A stretch of DNA of 64,000 bases from Carya illinoinensis (lineage: Eukaryota; Streptophyta; Magnoliopsida; Fagales; Juglandaceae): assembly GCF_018687715.1 (NCBI RefSeq), contig NC_056756.1:39962480-40026479 (forward strand), read 5' to 3'. Below the pieces are notes generated by a model that saw only the letters and a list, made by a program, of their open reading frames with translations, ran no database searches and was not told the DNA's origin. This document shows, piece after piece, positions 10,880 to 21,599 of this stretch. A program made the translations under genes and the position numbers. How positions within the stretch are numbered: position 1 is the first letter of the stretch; every line of letters begins with the position of its first letter.

Positions 10880-11225
10880 ACTTACTAATATGCCCATCAA
10901 ATGCAACAAAAGCCCAATAGGCCCAAGGATGGGTCTTATGGGTATATATAGTGTGGATAACAAATAATGCATCCGACTAATCAGGAAGGAGATCATTCCA
11001 ATTAATATGGAGAGTTTTCAACATATACTTTGAAGGATGGTCATTTTTATCACGCCTTGCACCTATAAATAATACCTAAAGGTAATACATTTACATTCAT
11101 TCATATATTTACATTAAGATTACTTCTCTAACTTAGGCATTGAAGTTCCATCGGGTATATCGTGCCGCTTTATCATTTTGTTACAAGTATCCATGCAGTT
11201 GGTGGTGTCAAACACATCTTAAACA
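10880..11225 (+). repeat. Inner part of gypsy 5' LTR
   Basis: Aligns with 15690-16083 along its length (for example TAACAAATAATGCATCC and TTACATTCATTCATATATTT). It contains a TATA motif GGGTATATATAGTG near 10930 and ends AAACA at 11225. Confidence 0.85.
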
Positions 11226-11243
11226 ATGGCACTGTCTATGGGA
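11225..11243 (+). other. Probable primer-binding site of the gypsy element
   Basis: Immediately after the LTR end, ATGGCACTGTCTATGGGA resembles the TGGCGCCGTCTGTGGGA-type junction common in plant Ty3/gypsy elements, with several substitutions. Confidence 0.6.
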
Positions 11244-11299
11244 TATTTACAGACTTCAACGTGCTTTTCACATGCCAACTACCACACGATCACAAGCAA

Positions 11300-12440
11300 C
11301 CTGAGATAAAGAGATGAACATGACAAAGACGGAAGCGAACTTGGCGGATATAGAAGAGAAGCTGAAGAAGGCAACGACCCTGGCAGAGTAGTTGCAAAAA
11401 GAGAACAAGGAGTTAAAGCAGCAACACGCTGCTACACCACCGGTCAATAACGAACAGACAGAAGGAGATGTACACAGTGCAGGAGGGTTCAACACCGAGG
11501 AGCTAGAAAAGAAGAGGCTAGATGACGAACGGAAGAGCCTCATGGACAAATACGAGGAGATGGCAAGAAAAATGGGACAATTTTCCTCCGTAGAGCAGTT
11601 GCTGAGCCAAACAAATCTCCCCTACAGTGGGGAGGTAATGGCGGTACCACTTTCGAGCAAGTTCAAAGTCCCTTAGATCAACATGTACAATGGTTCCAGG
11701 GATCTTATGGATCACTTGAAAAATTTTAAAGCACACATGACTCTTCACGGCTTTCCAAGAGGGTTGCTTGTTGTGCCTTCCTACTGACCTTGAAAGGGAT
11801 AACGCGCAGTTGGTTTGGAACTTTATGACCAGGGTCCATCAACAACTTCAAAAAGTTGACCAAACAATTCTTAACATAGTTTATGGCAGGCAAAAGACGT
11901 CGCTGATCTGCAGCCTACCTTCTCACCATCAAGTAGAGAGAAGGAGAAAACTTGAAAGCCTACTTAGCCGATTCAATAAGGAAAAGCTAACTACCGATGA
12001 TCAAGATGAGAAGAACACACTCGTCGCCTTACTAGGAGGCATATGACTTCAGAGCCTCTTCATGACTAAGCTGGCCAAAAAAACCCCCTTAACTTTAAGG
12101 GGGTTTATGGATAGGGCTGAGGACTACATTAATGCAGAAGACACATTGTAGGCTTTATTGGAGCCCAAGAAGCAAGAAGTGAAATCTGAATCCAAAATTT
12201 TAACTAGGGATAGGAAAGCTGAGACCAGTCACCAGGGTAGAGGGCGTGAAAGACACTCCTCCTAGAGAGACCAAGGCCCCCGCCTCGTCTACAACAACTT
12301 GAATGTCAAAAAAAAGTTAGGGACAACAATGAAATATGCAGTGCAGGCCCACCCAAAAGGGGCCAAAGCTATTGTAAACACCACCAATCTGATACTCACT
12401 AGACAGAAGATTGTTCGACCATGAAAAAAAGAGTAGTCTA
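11300..12440 (+). pseudogene. gypsy gag, broken
   Basis: A Glu/Lys-rich, coiled-coil-like N-terminal region (11392-11676, QKENKELKQQH, ELEKKRLDDERKSLMDKYEE) precedes the Retrotrans_gag core. The core is spread over several frames between 11676 and 12170: MYNGSRDLMDHLKNFKAHM, then TLHGFP, then SLLSRFNKEKLTTDDQDEKN and GFMDRAEDYINAEDTL. A degenerate CCHC-like motif (YCKHHQSDTH, TEDC) follows near 12370-12415. Many stops; not translatable. Confidence 0.8.
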
Positions 12441-12708
12441 ATTGGCAGGAAGCGAAGATCTTAAACGGATGTTAGCAAACCATGTGAAACTGAGGAGGGA
12501 AGAAGGTTGTGGGTGTGAGCCCAAATAAAGCAAAAGCCCAAAAAGGAAACAATGAGATAGGGAATGTAGGTAAGATACTCCTCACCAAACATGCGATCAG
12601 GACCAAGCCCCCTTGGGGGAAATCTGAACCATAGCAGGAGGATTTGCTGGTGGAGGAGTAACGATATCTAATAGAAATTCTCACACTTGTCAAGCCAGAC
12701 ATCACGAA

Positions 12709-13200
12709 GTGTACTCGACAGATAAGCCCTTCAAGTACCCTAGGCTGAGTACCTATTATGTTATTTCCTTTGGAGATGAAGATTGCGATGGTGTTTTAAA
12801 CCCCCACGATGACGCCTTAGTAGTCACTTTGTTGGTAGCAAAATACACTACCAGACGAATCTTGATCAACAATGGGAGCTTCGCCGATATCCTATTCTGG
12901 GATGTCTTTACTAAGATGGGTATTAGCCCTGATAGGCTACCCCTATCACCCACCAATTTGAAGGGATTCTTTGGGGAAGTTGTCCAGCCTATTGGCGCCA
13001 TAGCACTATTGGTCACGATGGGGCACGACAACAACATGATTACAACAATGACAGACTTATTGGTTGTTAAAGCCCCATCATCATACAATGCCATACTGGG
13101 GCGCCCCACTCTAAATAATTGGAAGGTTGTCAGCTCTACTTACCACCTGAAAATGAAGTTTCCAACAAAGGCAAGTGTCAGTGAGGTAAGGGGAGAATAG
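12709..13200 (+). pseudogene. gypsy retropepsin-like protease, catalytic Asp lost
   Basis: A 163-residue open stretch with the retropepsin fold signature: an N-terminal VTLLVAKYTTRRILINNGSF, the later LPLSPTNLKGFFGE, and the C-terminal SYNAILGRPTLNNWKVV, which matches the ILGRP motif of gypsy proteases. The active site normally reads D-[ST/N]-G; here residues 54-58 read NNGSF, so the catalytic Asp is Asn. The frame itself is otherwise intact, unusual among the neighbouring domains. Confidence 0.8.
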
Positions 13201-13449
13201 ATCTTGGCGAGAGAATGTTATGTATAGGAACTCAAGGCAGTGGTGCCATCAGTATTTGTTGTGGGGAACTCAAGCGCTAAGCCGCCGCCCCCACTGTTGG
13301 TCGTTACTGGCCAAGACATTGAAGCTAGGGGTGAGAGCAACTTAATGCAAGCAGAGGCAAACGAACCTTTGGAGTTGGTAGCACTCCATTCAGACCGTTC
13401 GAATGCCACCGTTCGAATGCCACCACTCGTATGGGAACAAGACTCTCAC

Positions 13450-14420
13450 TAGAGTATAGGAGGCATTCAAACAATTATTAGTTCAACACATGGATGTATT
13501 TGTTTGGAGCCATGATATGTCAGGCATTGAAAATGTCGTCATGGAGTACAGTTTATGTGTTGATCCAATGACGAAGAAAGTGCGGTAGAAGAGAATAACC
13601 TTCAGCACAGAAAAGTGCACTGTCATTGCTGAAGAGATTGATCGTCTTCTAGTGGCGGGATTCATAAGGGAAACCTAATACCCAAAGTAGCTTTCCAACA
13701 TAGTTTTAGTAAGGAAAGCGAACAGGAAGTAGAGGGTCCACAGACTTGATTCCCATTGTCGCAGATAAATGTTAGTGTAGATGCCACAACAAGACATTGG
13801 GTACTAAACTTAATGGATGCTTATTTGGGATACAGTCAAATTCGCATGAGCAAGTCAGATGAAGAGAAAATGACATTCATTATTGACAAAGGTCTTTATT
13901 GTTATCGAATAATGTCATTTGGGTTGAAAACGTCGTGGCAACATATAAAAGGCTAGTCAATCGGATGTTCAAGCAGCAGATTTGGGAAGACTATGTAAAT
14001 GTATGTTGATGACTTTTTGATAAAAAGCAAAGAACCCGCCAAGCACTTGGCTGACCTACGAGAGTCTTTTGTTGTGCTTCGCTAATACAAGATTAAATTG
14101 AATATGACAAAGTGTGCTTTTGGCGTAGATTCAAGGAAGTTCTTAGGCTTCATAGTCTCTAAAATGGGCATTGAAGCAAACCCTAAGAAGATCGACACCA
14201 TATTGAACATGAAGCTGCCCTAGAGCATCAACGATGACCAACGACTAGCGGGCAGAATAGCAACCTTAAACAGGTTTGTTTCAAGGTCCACGAACCAATG
14301 TCTTCCGTTCTTCGGGGTTTTAAGGAAGATCCATCTATGCAATGAAGGATGTGATCTGGCTTTTCAAGAACTGAAGAAATACCTCTCTAGCCCATTATTA
14401 TTGAGATAGCCTAATCATGG
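13450..14420 (+). pseudogene. gypsy reverse transcriptase, broken
   Basis: Blocks typical of Ty3/gypsy RT appear in several frames: a VFVWSHDMSGI-like lead-in (13495), EEIDRLLVAGFIRE (13630), NLMDAYLGYSQIRMSKSDEEK with FIIDKGLYCYRIMSFGLK (13756-13956), MYVDDFLIKSK with YVDD at 14002-14013, and LNMTKCAFGVDSRKFLGFIVS (14100-14160). In-frame stops and at least three frame changes exclude function. Confidence 0.87.
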
Positions 14421-14429
14421 AGATACCTT

Positions 14430-14868
14430 ATACTTATAGTTGGCGGTATCCCTACACACCATTTCTGCAATACTAGTTAAAGAGGAGGGCACCGCCCAAG
14501 CACCAGTATACCATGCAAGTCGCTCACCGAGAGGCGCTGAAGCCAGATACCCAAGAATGGAGATGTTAGCATTCGCCTTAGTAACTTCCATTAGAAGGTT
14601 ACGCCCGTATTTTCAAGCCCATCCTATAAAGGTGTTGACTAAACACCCGCTTGGAAGAATATTGCAAAAACTCGACTCCTCAAGTAGATTGGTTGCATGT
14701 CAACGTTTGATATTGAATACACACCCAGGAGTGCAGTTAAGGGACAAGCTTTGGCAGACTTCGTTTTCAAGTTCATCGGATTCCCAGTTGAAGTTCAAGC
14801 CACACCACACCAGCAACCTTGGAGAGTTTTTGTTCATAGATCTGTTTGTCAAAAATAAGGGGGAATAG
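14430..14868 (+). pseudogene. gypsy RNase H
   Basis: An open frame containing AVSLHTISAILVKEEGTAQ, PVYHASRSPRGAEARYPRME and HPIKVLTKHPLGRILQKLD, the usual gypsy RNase H layout following RT. The first catalytic Asp region is preceded by a stop near 14408 and decays afterwards. Confidence 0.82.
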
Positions 14869-15190
14869 AGATTTACATTATTGAGGAAAACGGCAAAAAG
14901 CACTATTATATGGTGACGCTCACATTCAAAACCACCAATAATGAAGCTGAGTACAAACCCCTGATAGCGGGACTCTCAATCGTCAAAGCACTGGACTCAT
15001 TGGAGATCGAGGCGAAGGTAGATTCCCAAATCATCGTAAACCAAGTCATTGAAGCCTAAGCCATGGAAGAGGAGACATTGAAGCAATGTTTGAACTGAGT
15101 ATGGGAGATCTGCGACCAACTGACTTACTTTAGCCTAAAACAGGTCCCCAGAGAAGACAACACCATAGCTGATAGGATAGTTAAAGCTGC
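14869..15190 (+). pseudogene. Second (archaeal-type) RNase H domain of the gypsy element
   Basis: Downstream of the first RNase H the translation gives VTLTFKTTNNEAEYKPLIAG, LSIVKALDSLEIEAK, DSQIIVNQV and later PREDNTIADRIVKAA. This RVT_3-type motif set with N-N-E-A-E-Y marks the extra RNase H found in Tat-lineage plant gypsies. Stops at about 14866 and 15057 break it. Confidence 0.75.
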
Positions 15191-15415
15191 CTCTGCAAAG
15201 GAAAAAGTAAATCTCTCGTGGGAGGTACGTAGAAGGGTAATAGAAATTCCATCAATCGGAATAAAAGTGAATCAACTGGTGCTAGCAGAGTCAGAATTGG
15301 CCAAGGCAATCTTTGAATATTTAGACTCAGGAAAGCTCCCTGAAGACAAAGAGGCAGCAAGGAAGACCAAGAGAAGTGTAGCATGATTCGTTAAGGTAAA
15401 TGAAATCCTTTATAT

Positions 15416-15682
15416 ATGTATATAAAGGAATTTGCCATCCCTTTGCTAAGGTGTATCTTGCTAGAAGAGGCGCAGTACATCCTAGCAAAGCTACATGAGG
15501 GCGTCTATAGGAACCACTCAGGCGAAAAAGCTTCAGTGAGGAAAGCACTCCGGCGGGCTATTATTGGCCCAACACCCTCAGGACACCAAGCAATTTGCAA
15601 AGTAGTGCATCAAGTGCCAAATCTACGCCCCTATCCCTCATTACCCTCACATAAGTTATTTTCTATTATGATCCCTTCCTGA
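15416..15682 (+). pseudogene. gypsy integrase N-terminal zinc region, truncated
   Basis: ILAKLHEGVYRNHSGEKA and a following ARKALRRAIIGPT-like block, then a degenerate Cys pair region, represent the HHCC domain of the integrase. The sequence then passes directly into the 3' LTR near 15681, so the catalytic core is deleted. Confidence 0.7.
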
Positions 15683-15755
15683 TGATTTAGTGGCCATTTA
15701 CTAATAAGCCCACCAAATGTAAAGAAAGCCCAACAGGCCCAATGATAAGTCTTAT

Positions 15756-15809
<54 letters not shown>

Positions 15810-16083
15810 CAGATAACAAATAATGCATCCAACTAATCAAGGATAAGATCACTCTAATTAATACGAAGAGTCTTCAATATATACTTTAGAGGTTGGCCAT
15901 CTTTACCACACCCCTACCTCTATAAATAACACCTAAAAGTAATACATTTACATTCATTCATATATTTACATTAAGATTATTTCTCTAACTTAGGCTTCAA
16001 AGTTTCACCGGGCACACCGTGCCGACTTCTCATTTCGTTACAGGTATCCATACATTTAGTTGTATGAAATACGTCTTTTAACA
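15681..16083 (+). repeat. 3' LTR of the gypsy element, 5'-truncated
   Basis: Homologous to 10880-11225. It ends TTTTAACA at 16083. Its TATA region has expanded into an AT dinucleotide repeat of about 50 bp (15757-15807) where the 5' LTR has only GGGTATATATAGTG. Confidence 0.83.
15757..15807. repeat. (AT)n microsatellite inside the gypsy 3' LTR
   Basis: About 25 uninterrupted AT dinucleotides at the position of the LTR TATA motif. Confidence 0.95.
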
Positions 16084-16088
16084 CTAGG

Positions 16089-18159
16089 AATGTGTGGAAG
16101 TATTGAACTTCGGAAAGGTAGAATTTGAGGATAGGAAGAGGGTAGGATAAGATAATATTCGTTACAAATTAGAAGGATAAGTCTACGATTATCCCATTCG
16201 TGGTTCCAAGCTCTATAAAAAATTCCCTGTTCAGTTGCGTAGAAAATGGAAAGGAAGGAAGAAAGCAATTGAAACTGAATATTGATTTCAGGCCTCTATC
16301 TGAACGTTGCGTAGAAAAGGAAAGGAAGGAAAAAATTTCCTCAAATGGATGTCAGTGTCGGGCGGAGGTCTGACAGAGGATCTCGGGCGTGCGGTATGTG
16401 GCTTGGGTGTTTGGCGTCTGTGGGGTGGATGGTTCAGACCTCCAGATCGTAAGTAGTTGTTGAAAGAAGACTGCTCTGACTTCTACTGCTTATTATTATT
16501 TAAAAAAAAAAAAATCAAGTTATTTTGGTTTTTCCTTCTCATTGATTCATCGCATTTCGGAACAGAATAACATGGGAAACACGTTGGAAAACAAGAAGGA
16601 AGAAAAAGGACGAGATAAGTGCTAATAATTATGAAGTGGGTTGGTGACACGGCCATCTCCCCTCCGACGACAACTTTAGCCACACCTACCTCTGCTTCTC
16701 GTTTCATGGATCCGTTCCATGATATTCTGTACTAAGTGCGCGGTAAAATGTATAATTTATAATTTTAAGTATTATAATTTATAACTTAAATAATAAGTTT
16801 TATATTTCAAAACCTGTTTATTGTTTGATAAATATGTATTTAAAATATTTTTAAAGTTAATTATATTAATTTTTTTTAAATATACAATTATCTATCCGAA
16901 CTTATTGATAAAAGTTTTAATTTGATGCTTTTTAAAAAAGTAGACTTTTAATTTTTTAAAATGATTAAAATACTTTTTATTAATTTATCAAATATATTAT
17001 TATTTTTTAAATAATTTTTAAACAATTAAAAGTAATTTTTAAACTTTTAAACTCAACCCTAAACAGACTCAAACAAATATGACTTATTGTGGAGACTAGT
17101 TTTGCCAAAAATGTATAAAAAAAACTCCACAAAACACTTTTTTATGCCAAAAAAGATCAGCCTTATGATTACAGATGGTAAAACGCCAATTTAACTATAT
17201 CATTAGGCTAATTTATCGCAAAATGAACTTATTCCAACAATTATATTTGCCGCAATAAGAACAAAAATCGGCCGAAATAACAAATAAGTGATTCTAATCA
17301 TCTATTTCTTTCTTCTTAAAAATATATTTTATTATAATATAAAAATATATAAATATTAAGAAAAAAATTAGAGAATTCTCAATTCTTCATCAATGATTTA
17401 TTAACTAATCTCATCTCTAATTTCTTCATCAGTGATTAAAATTTTTTTTGAAATTTTCCGGTACAAAGAACCATGTAGAGAGGTTGAATTCTACAAACCA
17501 CGAAGCCGTCGTATCGAGGCGGGCTTCTGAAGTTGATTTTATGAACACAAAATTACAAACGTGGGTCAACGTCTGTTTCCATTAGTGAGAATTTTTCTAT
17601 ATAAATTTAAATAAAAATAATACTATGTATACGATTAAAAGAATTTACGATTAAAAAATTAATTAATTTTTTATATAGATCTTAAATTAATTTATTTTTT
17701 AAAAAAATTTATATATCGCTTATATAATTAAAAATATATGTCGCTTACGATTAAAAATATAATTTCTATTTTAAGGCAAGGGAATTAAAAGTTTTGAGCA
17801 TGACACCACGTAATTCGGTCCATTCAACACGCCTGTCTCCCTCAGTGAATAGGTCACCATAATTTGGTCCATTTTGCAAGGCATTCATATGGCCCCATGC
17901 ATACACTTCAACCACTTGGCATTCCTTTCTCTCACTTCTGCTGCTGTCCGGACAGGCGTTTCATCAAAAGAGATTTTTCTTTTTCTTTCCAGTACATAAA
18001 TCGGTGAATTAATATATATTTTTATAATAATTTTTTTAATTTATTTTAAAAAAATCAAATTTATAATAACTACTTATATAACCACCAAGACGATCGATTT
18101 GCATAACAAATTAGTAAATTTTTATAATTTGTATTGGTGAGGTGCATGGCCGGTCCACT
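16089..18159. other. Gene-free spacer
   Basis: 16.1-16.7 kb is of mixed composition and contains a short direct repeat (GTTGCGTAGAAAA..GGAAAGGAAGGA at about 16237 and 16306). 16.74-18.1 kb is very AT-rich. A 74-codon minus-strand frame at 16707-16483 has no recognisable domain. I can support no gene. Confidence 0.6.
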
Positions 18160-18350
18160 TAGGATTAAGTTGAGTTGAAATAAAGAGTAAAAGATTGAAT
18201 AAAATATTATTTTTTAATAATATTATTATTTTAATATTTGAAAAAATTAAATTATTTATTATATTTTATATTAAAAATTTAAAAAATTATAATAATTAGA
18301 TGAGATGAAATGAACTGAAAAAAGTTGAGAAACTAATCACAACCTTAATT
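18160..18350. repeat. AT-rich MITE-like repeat, GAGATGA family
   Basis: Shares the core AAATTAAATTATTTATTATATTTTATAT and the flanking TTAGATGAGATGAAATGAA with copies at 18535 (inverted), 18925, 23690 (inverted) and 23940. No coding capacity. Confidence 0.65.
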
Positions 18351-18534
18351 AATTATGAAAATGGTGAAATCCAAATTTGGAAGTAACAATTAAGCATCAT
18401 TTTCAAATACTATTTATTGCAGAATTGGTTACCAATATTTCACATTATCTTTTCGCTCCAAGTCAGAAAAGTTTAACATTCCAAGGAAGAAAATGTAGAG
18501 CAGCTTTGAAAAGTGTTGAATAATTTAAGAGTAA

Positions 18535-18770
18535 TGATAGAGACATTTTTAAGTCTAGTTTATTTTTATAAAATTTTTTATTTTATTTTATTTCATTTAA
18601 TTATTATAATTTTTTAAAATTTTTATATAAAATAAAATAAATAATTTAACTTTTTTCTAATTTTAATATAAAAATAATATTAAAATAATATATTTTAATA
18701 ATATTTTATTCAACTTTCAATTTTAATATCAACTCATCTCATCTATAAAAACAAATGAGGTCTAAAAATG
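18535..18770. repeat. AT-rich MITE-like repeat, GAGATGA family, inverted copy
   Basis: Reverse orientation relative to 18160-18350: contains TTTCATTTAATTATTATAAT and ends CAACTCATCTCATCT. With its neighbours it could form long hairpins. Confidence 0.65.
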
Positions 18771-18924
18771 TGTAAGTGTTGTGTAATCTTATTAAAAAAT
18801 AATAATATTAACTATTAAAAATTTAAATTTTTTTTCATATAAAATTTGTATTTATTAATTTTTTTTATTAAAAGAATCGCACACGCTTAGTTCTACGACA
18901 CTGAAATATTATTTCTCATCATTT

Positions 18925-19115
18925 AGATATGGTTTGGGGAGTGAGATGAAAATTTTAAATTTTAAGATGAAATATTAAAATAATTATTTTGATATTTAAA
19001 AAAGTTAAGAAAAAGTTGAATTATTTATTATATTTTATATAAAGATTTAAAAAAATTATAATGATAAAATGAAAATTTTAAATTTGAAATGAAAATATTA
19101 GATAGACAAACCAAA
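18925..19115. repeat. AT-rich MITE-like repeat with short inverted ends
   Basis: Begins ATGGTTTGGGGAGTGAGATG and ends GACAAACCAAACCC, so the ends carry an inverted GGTTTGG motif. The core again has AATTATTTATTATATTTTATAT. Non-coding. Confidence 0.65.
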
Positions 19116-19213
19116 CCCGATGCCTCTATAGCTCAATTCCAGTGCTTATTACAAATATTATGAAGAGAACATAGAAAGAGATACCACCAAACACACACAC
19201 AGAGGCGGTGAGA

Positions 19214-19483
19214 GGGAGACTCAAGGAGGATTCTGGACTCAACTTCAACCTGGACTGTCTCACACACTTATAGGACAGCTAATGGTGCAGCACATCAACT
19301 TGCAAAGGCTGGATTGGAGTGCTCAGAAGACGTCTATAACATTGAAGAAGTTCCTAGTTGTATTGAGACCATTGTGTCTAGAGAAATGTTGTAGAGTTTG
19401 TGTGATATATCAAGCAGTGGTGTTTGATTGTACTGATGTAAAATTTTATGAATGAAATTTACATCATTTTAAAAGAAAAAAAA
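19214..19483 (+). mobile_element. 5'-truncated LINE insertion upstream of the P450
   Basis: A LINE fragment of about 270 bp. From 19263 it reads HTYRTANGAAHQLAKAGLEC and stops at 19392-19394, the last part of a LINE RNase H domain. A 3' UTR and an A-rich tail (AAAAGAAAAAAAA) follow. The flanks carry a long duplication: ACACACACACAGAGGCGGTG with AGAG at 19190-19213 and the same sequence, one CA shorter, at 19484-19509. Long target duplications with a poly-A end are the mark of LINE retroposition. Confidence 0.85.
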
Positions 19484-19660
19484 AACACACACAGAGGCGG
19501 TGAGAGAGAGGCGAGGCGGCTTTACCCAGAGAGCTAAAAAATCAAAAGAAAATGAAAGAGAGGCGGCGGCTTGCTAATAAAAAAATTGTCAAACATTTGC
19601 ATGCATGCACTCAACATTTGAAAGGTCAATTTGGATTGGCTGGTGCATGTTTTTTTTTTG

Positions 19661-19668
19661 TATATATA
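19661..19668 (+). promoter_or_regulatory. TATA box of the P450 gene
   Basis: TATATATA lies 98 bp upstream of the ATG. An inverted CCAAT-type motif (GGATTGGCTGG, about 19632-19642) lies about 20 bp further upstream. The distances are typical for a plant promoter with a short leader; the transcription start itself is not known. Confidence 0.6.
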
Positions 19669-19758
19669 GAGAATACCTCATGCATGTTCATCAAGCTCAC
19701 CCACTTCTCCCAAGAACAGGGCTAAGCTCCATCTCTGCACTCTAGACATTGATCAATC

Positions 19759-21291
19759 ATGGAGGTCTGGTTCATCATCCTCATCTCTCTCTGTGCCTGT
19801 TTTTCCCTAAAATCACTCTTCAGCTTTTTCTCTTCCTCCAAAACAACCAAGAAGAATGTTTCCCCAGGCAATCTCCCGCCGGGACCCCCAACTCTGCCTT
19901 TCATAGGAAATCTTCATTTGCTTCCTAAATCCATGGTTGATTTGAGATCTGTCATCTATGATCTCTCCCACAAGTATGGTCCGATTCTTACCGTCTATCT
20001 CGGCTCTGAACCCCTCATCTTTATCACCTCCTACACCCTCGCCCACCAAGCCCTTGTTCGACATGGCGCCGCCTTTGCGAGCCGTCCTGCAGTCGTCCCC
20101 GTTAGCGCTGTTCTCAGCAACAAGCGCAAAGATATCGGCGCAACCCCCTTTGGCCCAACCTGGAAAGCCCTCCGTCGTAATCTCATTTCGGAAGTTCTCC
20201 ACCCGACTTCGTTGAAATCTTACTCTGTTGAACGCAAGCGTGTCTTGGACTCCTTGATCATAGGCTTCCATGAATCTTCCAAGCTCAATCAGCCCGTCCG
20301 GCTTCTCGATCATATCCACCATGCTGTGTTTTCCCTGTTTATTCGCATGGCTTTCGGAGAACTCAGCGAGACCCAAATCAAAGAAGTTGAAGAAATACAA
20401 TATCAACTTCTTGTCGCTTACGAGCAGTTCAGTGTGTTCGGTACCTGGCCCAGACTGGGGAAGTTGCTGCTCAGAAACCGTTGGAAAAAATACCTACAAT
20501 TCTTGAAGAACCAAGACGATGTGATTTTGCCATTGATCAGAGCCCGGAAGAAGTTGAGACAAGAGAGAGGCAAGGCATTCGAACTGATTTCTTACACAGA
20601 TTCCTTGCTGGACTTGAAAATCTCCGAAGAGAAAGGTAATCTGGAAGAAGCAGATGTTCTGAGCTTGTGCTCGGAGTTCATCAATGCAGGAGCCGACACA
20701 AGTACAACGATGCTGCAGTGGGTTTTGGCATATTTAGTGAAACACCCACGAATTCAATCCAAACTTTTTGCAGAAATCAGCGAGGTGGTGGCAAAAGGAG
20801 CGAAAGAAGTTGAGGAAGATGATTTGCACAAGATTCCATATCTGAAAGCAGTGGTCCTCGAGAGTCTGAGAATTCACCCTCCAAACACCTCGTTGATTCC
20901 ACACACAGTCATGGAAGATGTTGAGCTCTGCGGCTACACAATCCCAAAAGACACGACGGTGAACATCGTGACAGCACTGATCGGGAGAGATCCAAACGTG
21001 TGGGAGAATCCCATGGAGTTTAGGCCGGAGAGATTGTTGACTGGTGAAGACATTGGAGAAGAAGTGTCCGATGTAACAGCGTTCAAGATGATGCCCTTTG
21101 GCGCTGGGAGAAGGATGTGTCCCGGGAACAGACTAGGATTACTTCTCCTCCAGTATCTTGTTTCAAATCTGGTCTGGAATTTTGAGTTCAAAACAGTGGA
21201 TGGGGAAGGTGTTGATCTTTCAGAAAAGGAGGAGTTCTTGGTTGTGATGAAGAATCCAGTGCGTGCCTATATATCTCCAAGAATCAAATAG
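19759..21291 (+). CDS. Cytochrome P450, CYP89A-like, intronless
   Basis: A 510-residue class II plant P450, an ER-anchored mono-oxygenase that takes electrons from cytochrome P450 reductase. The N-terminal anchor is hydrophobic (residues 1-24), followed by a basic stretch and the hinge NLPPGPPTLPFIGN (38-51). The I-helix oxygen-activation motif is AGADTST (310-316), the K-helix ExxR is E368-R371, the PERF motif is PERL (423-426), and the haem loop is PFGAGRRMCPG with Cys454 as axial ligand. Length and single-exon structure fit CYP89A. The C-terminal EEFLVVMKNPVRAYISPR also matches that family. Arabidopsis CYP89A9 acts in chlorophyll breakdown; whether this copy does the same cannot be told from sequence. 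Start chosen: first ATG, giving a complete membrane anchor. No defects seen. Confidence 0.96.
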   Translation: MEVWFIILISLCACFSLKSLFSFFSSSKTTKKNVSPGNLPPGPPTLPFIGNLHLLPKSMVDLRSVIYDLSHKYGPILTVYLGSEPLIFITSYTLAHQALVRHGAAFASRPAVVPVSAVLSNKRKDIGATPFGPTWKALRRNLISEVLHPTSLKSYSVERKRVLDSLIIGFHESSKLNQPVRLLDHIHHAVFSLFIRMAFGELSETQIKEVEEIQYQLLVAYEQFSVFGTWPRLGKLLLRNRWKKYLQFLKNQDDVILPLIRARKKLRQERGKAFELISYTDSLLDLKISEEKGNLEEADVLSLCSEFINAGADTSTTMLQWVLAYLVKHPRIQSKLFAEISEVVAKGAKEVEEDDLHKIPYLKAVVLESLRIHPPNTSLIPHTVMEDVELCGYTIPKDTTVNIVTALIGRDPNVWENPMEFRPERLLTGEDIGEEVSDVTAFKMMPFGAGRRMCPGNRLGLLLLQYLVSNLVWNFEFKTVDGEGVDLSEKEEFLVVMKNPVRAYISPRIK

Positions 21292-21580
21292 CTAGACAGA
21301 TCCAACACTGTTACTTTGAAGAATGAAAATAAGGACCTTTTGTTCCTCATATGACATCCAGATGATCCGAAAGTTGAAATTGGTACGAGACACCACTCAA
21401 TCCTTTGTGTTTAGATGGTCCAGACTCTCATCCTTCCTCCCAATAACAGGAGCAGGGCTAAAAGACTCTGATCTGATGATCCCAATGTAGTGATTTCTTT
21501 TTCGTTTTGCTTTTGTTCTATGATTATATATGCTTTTTGTGCTCATTATTGATCTTGTTATACGTGCTGAAATACAGAGA

Positions 21581-21586
21581 AATAAA
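21581..21586 (+). terminator. Candidate polyadenylation signal of the P450
   Basis: AATAAA 290 bp after the stop codon. An alternative AATAAG lies at about 21327. Plant signals are degenerate, so this is only a candidate. Confidence 0.4.
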
Positions 21587-21599
21587 TAGCCCATGATGT

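Larger units (their letters stand above)
8869..16083 (+). mobile_element. Ty3/gypsy retrotransposon (dual RNase H, Tat-like), decayed, with copia 2 nested in its 5' LTR
   Basis: LTR-like sequence at 10880-11225 is repeated at 15681-16083, and between them on the plus strand lie gag, a CCHC-like region, protease, RT, RNase H, a second RNase H-like domain and the integrase zinc-binding region, in Ty3/gypsy order. The second RNase H suggests the Tat (Ogre/Retand-like) lineage. The 5' LTR is interrupted by copia 2. The outermost 5' LTR boundary (8869, TGTTGTAGGG) is inferred from TG...CA ends (TTAACA at 16083) and a near-match target duplication TTAGG (8864-8868) / CTAGG (16084-16088). Most of the integrase and the left part of the 3' LTR were deleted together. 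Confidence 0.82.

Noticed and set aside
16483..16707. Minus-strand frame of 74 codons with a hydrophobic segment
   Set aside because: Single short frame, no homology recognised and no promoter context; probably chance.
19813..20406. A 197-codon open frame antisense to the P450
   Set aside because: Shadow of the GC-biased P450 coding strand; no domain and no plausible promoter.
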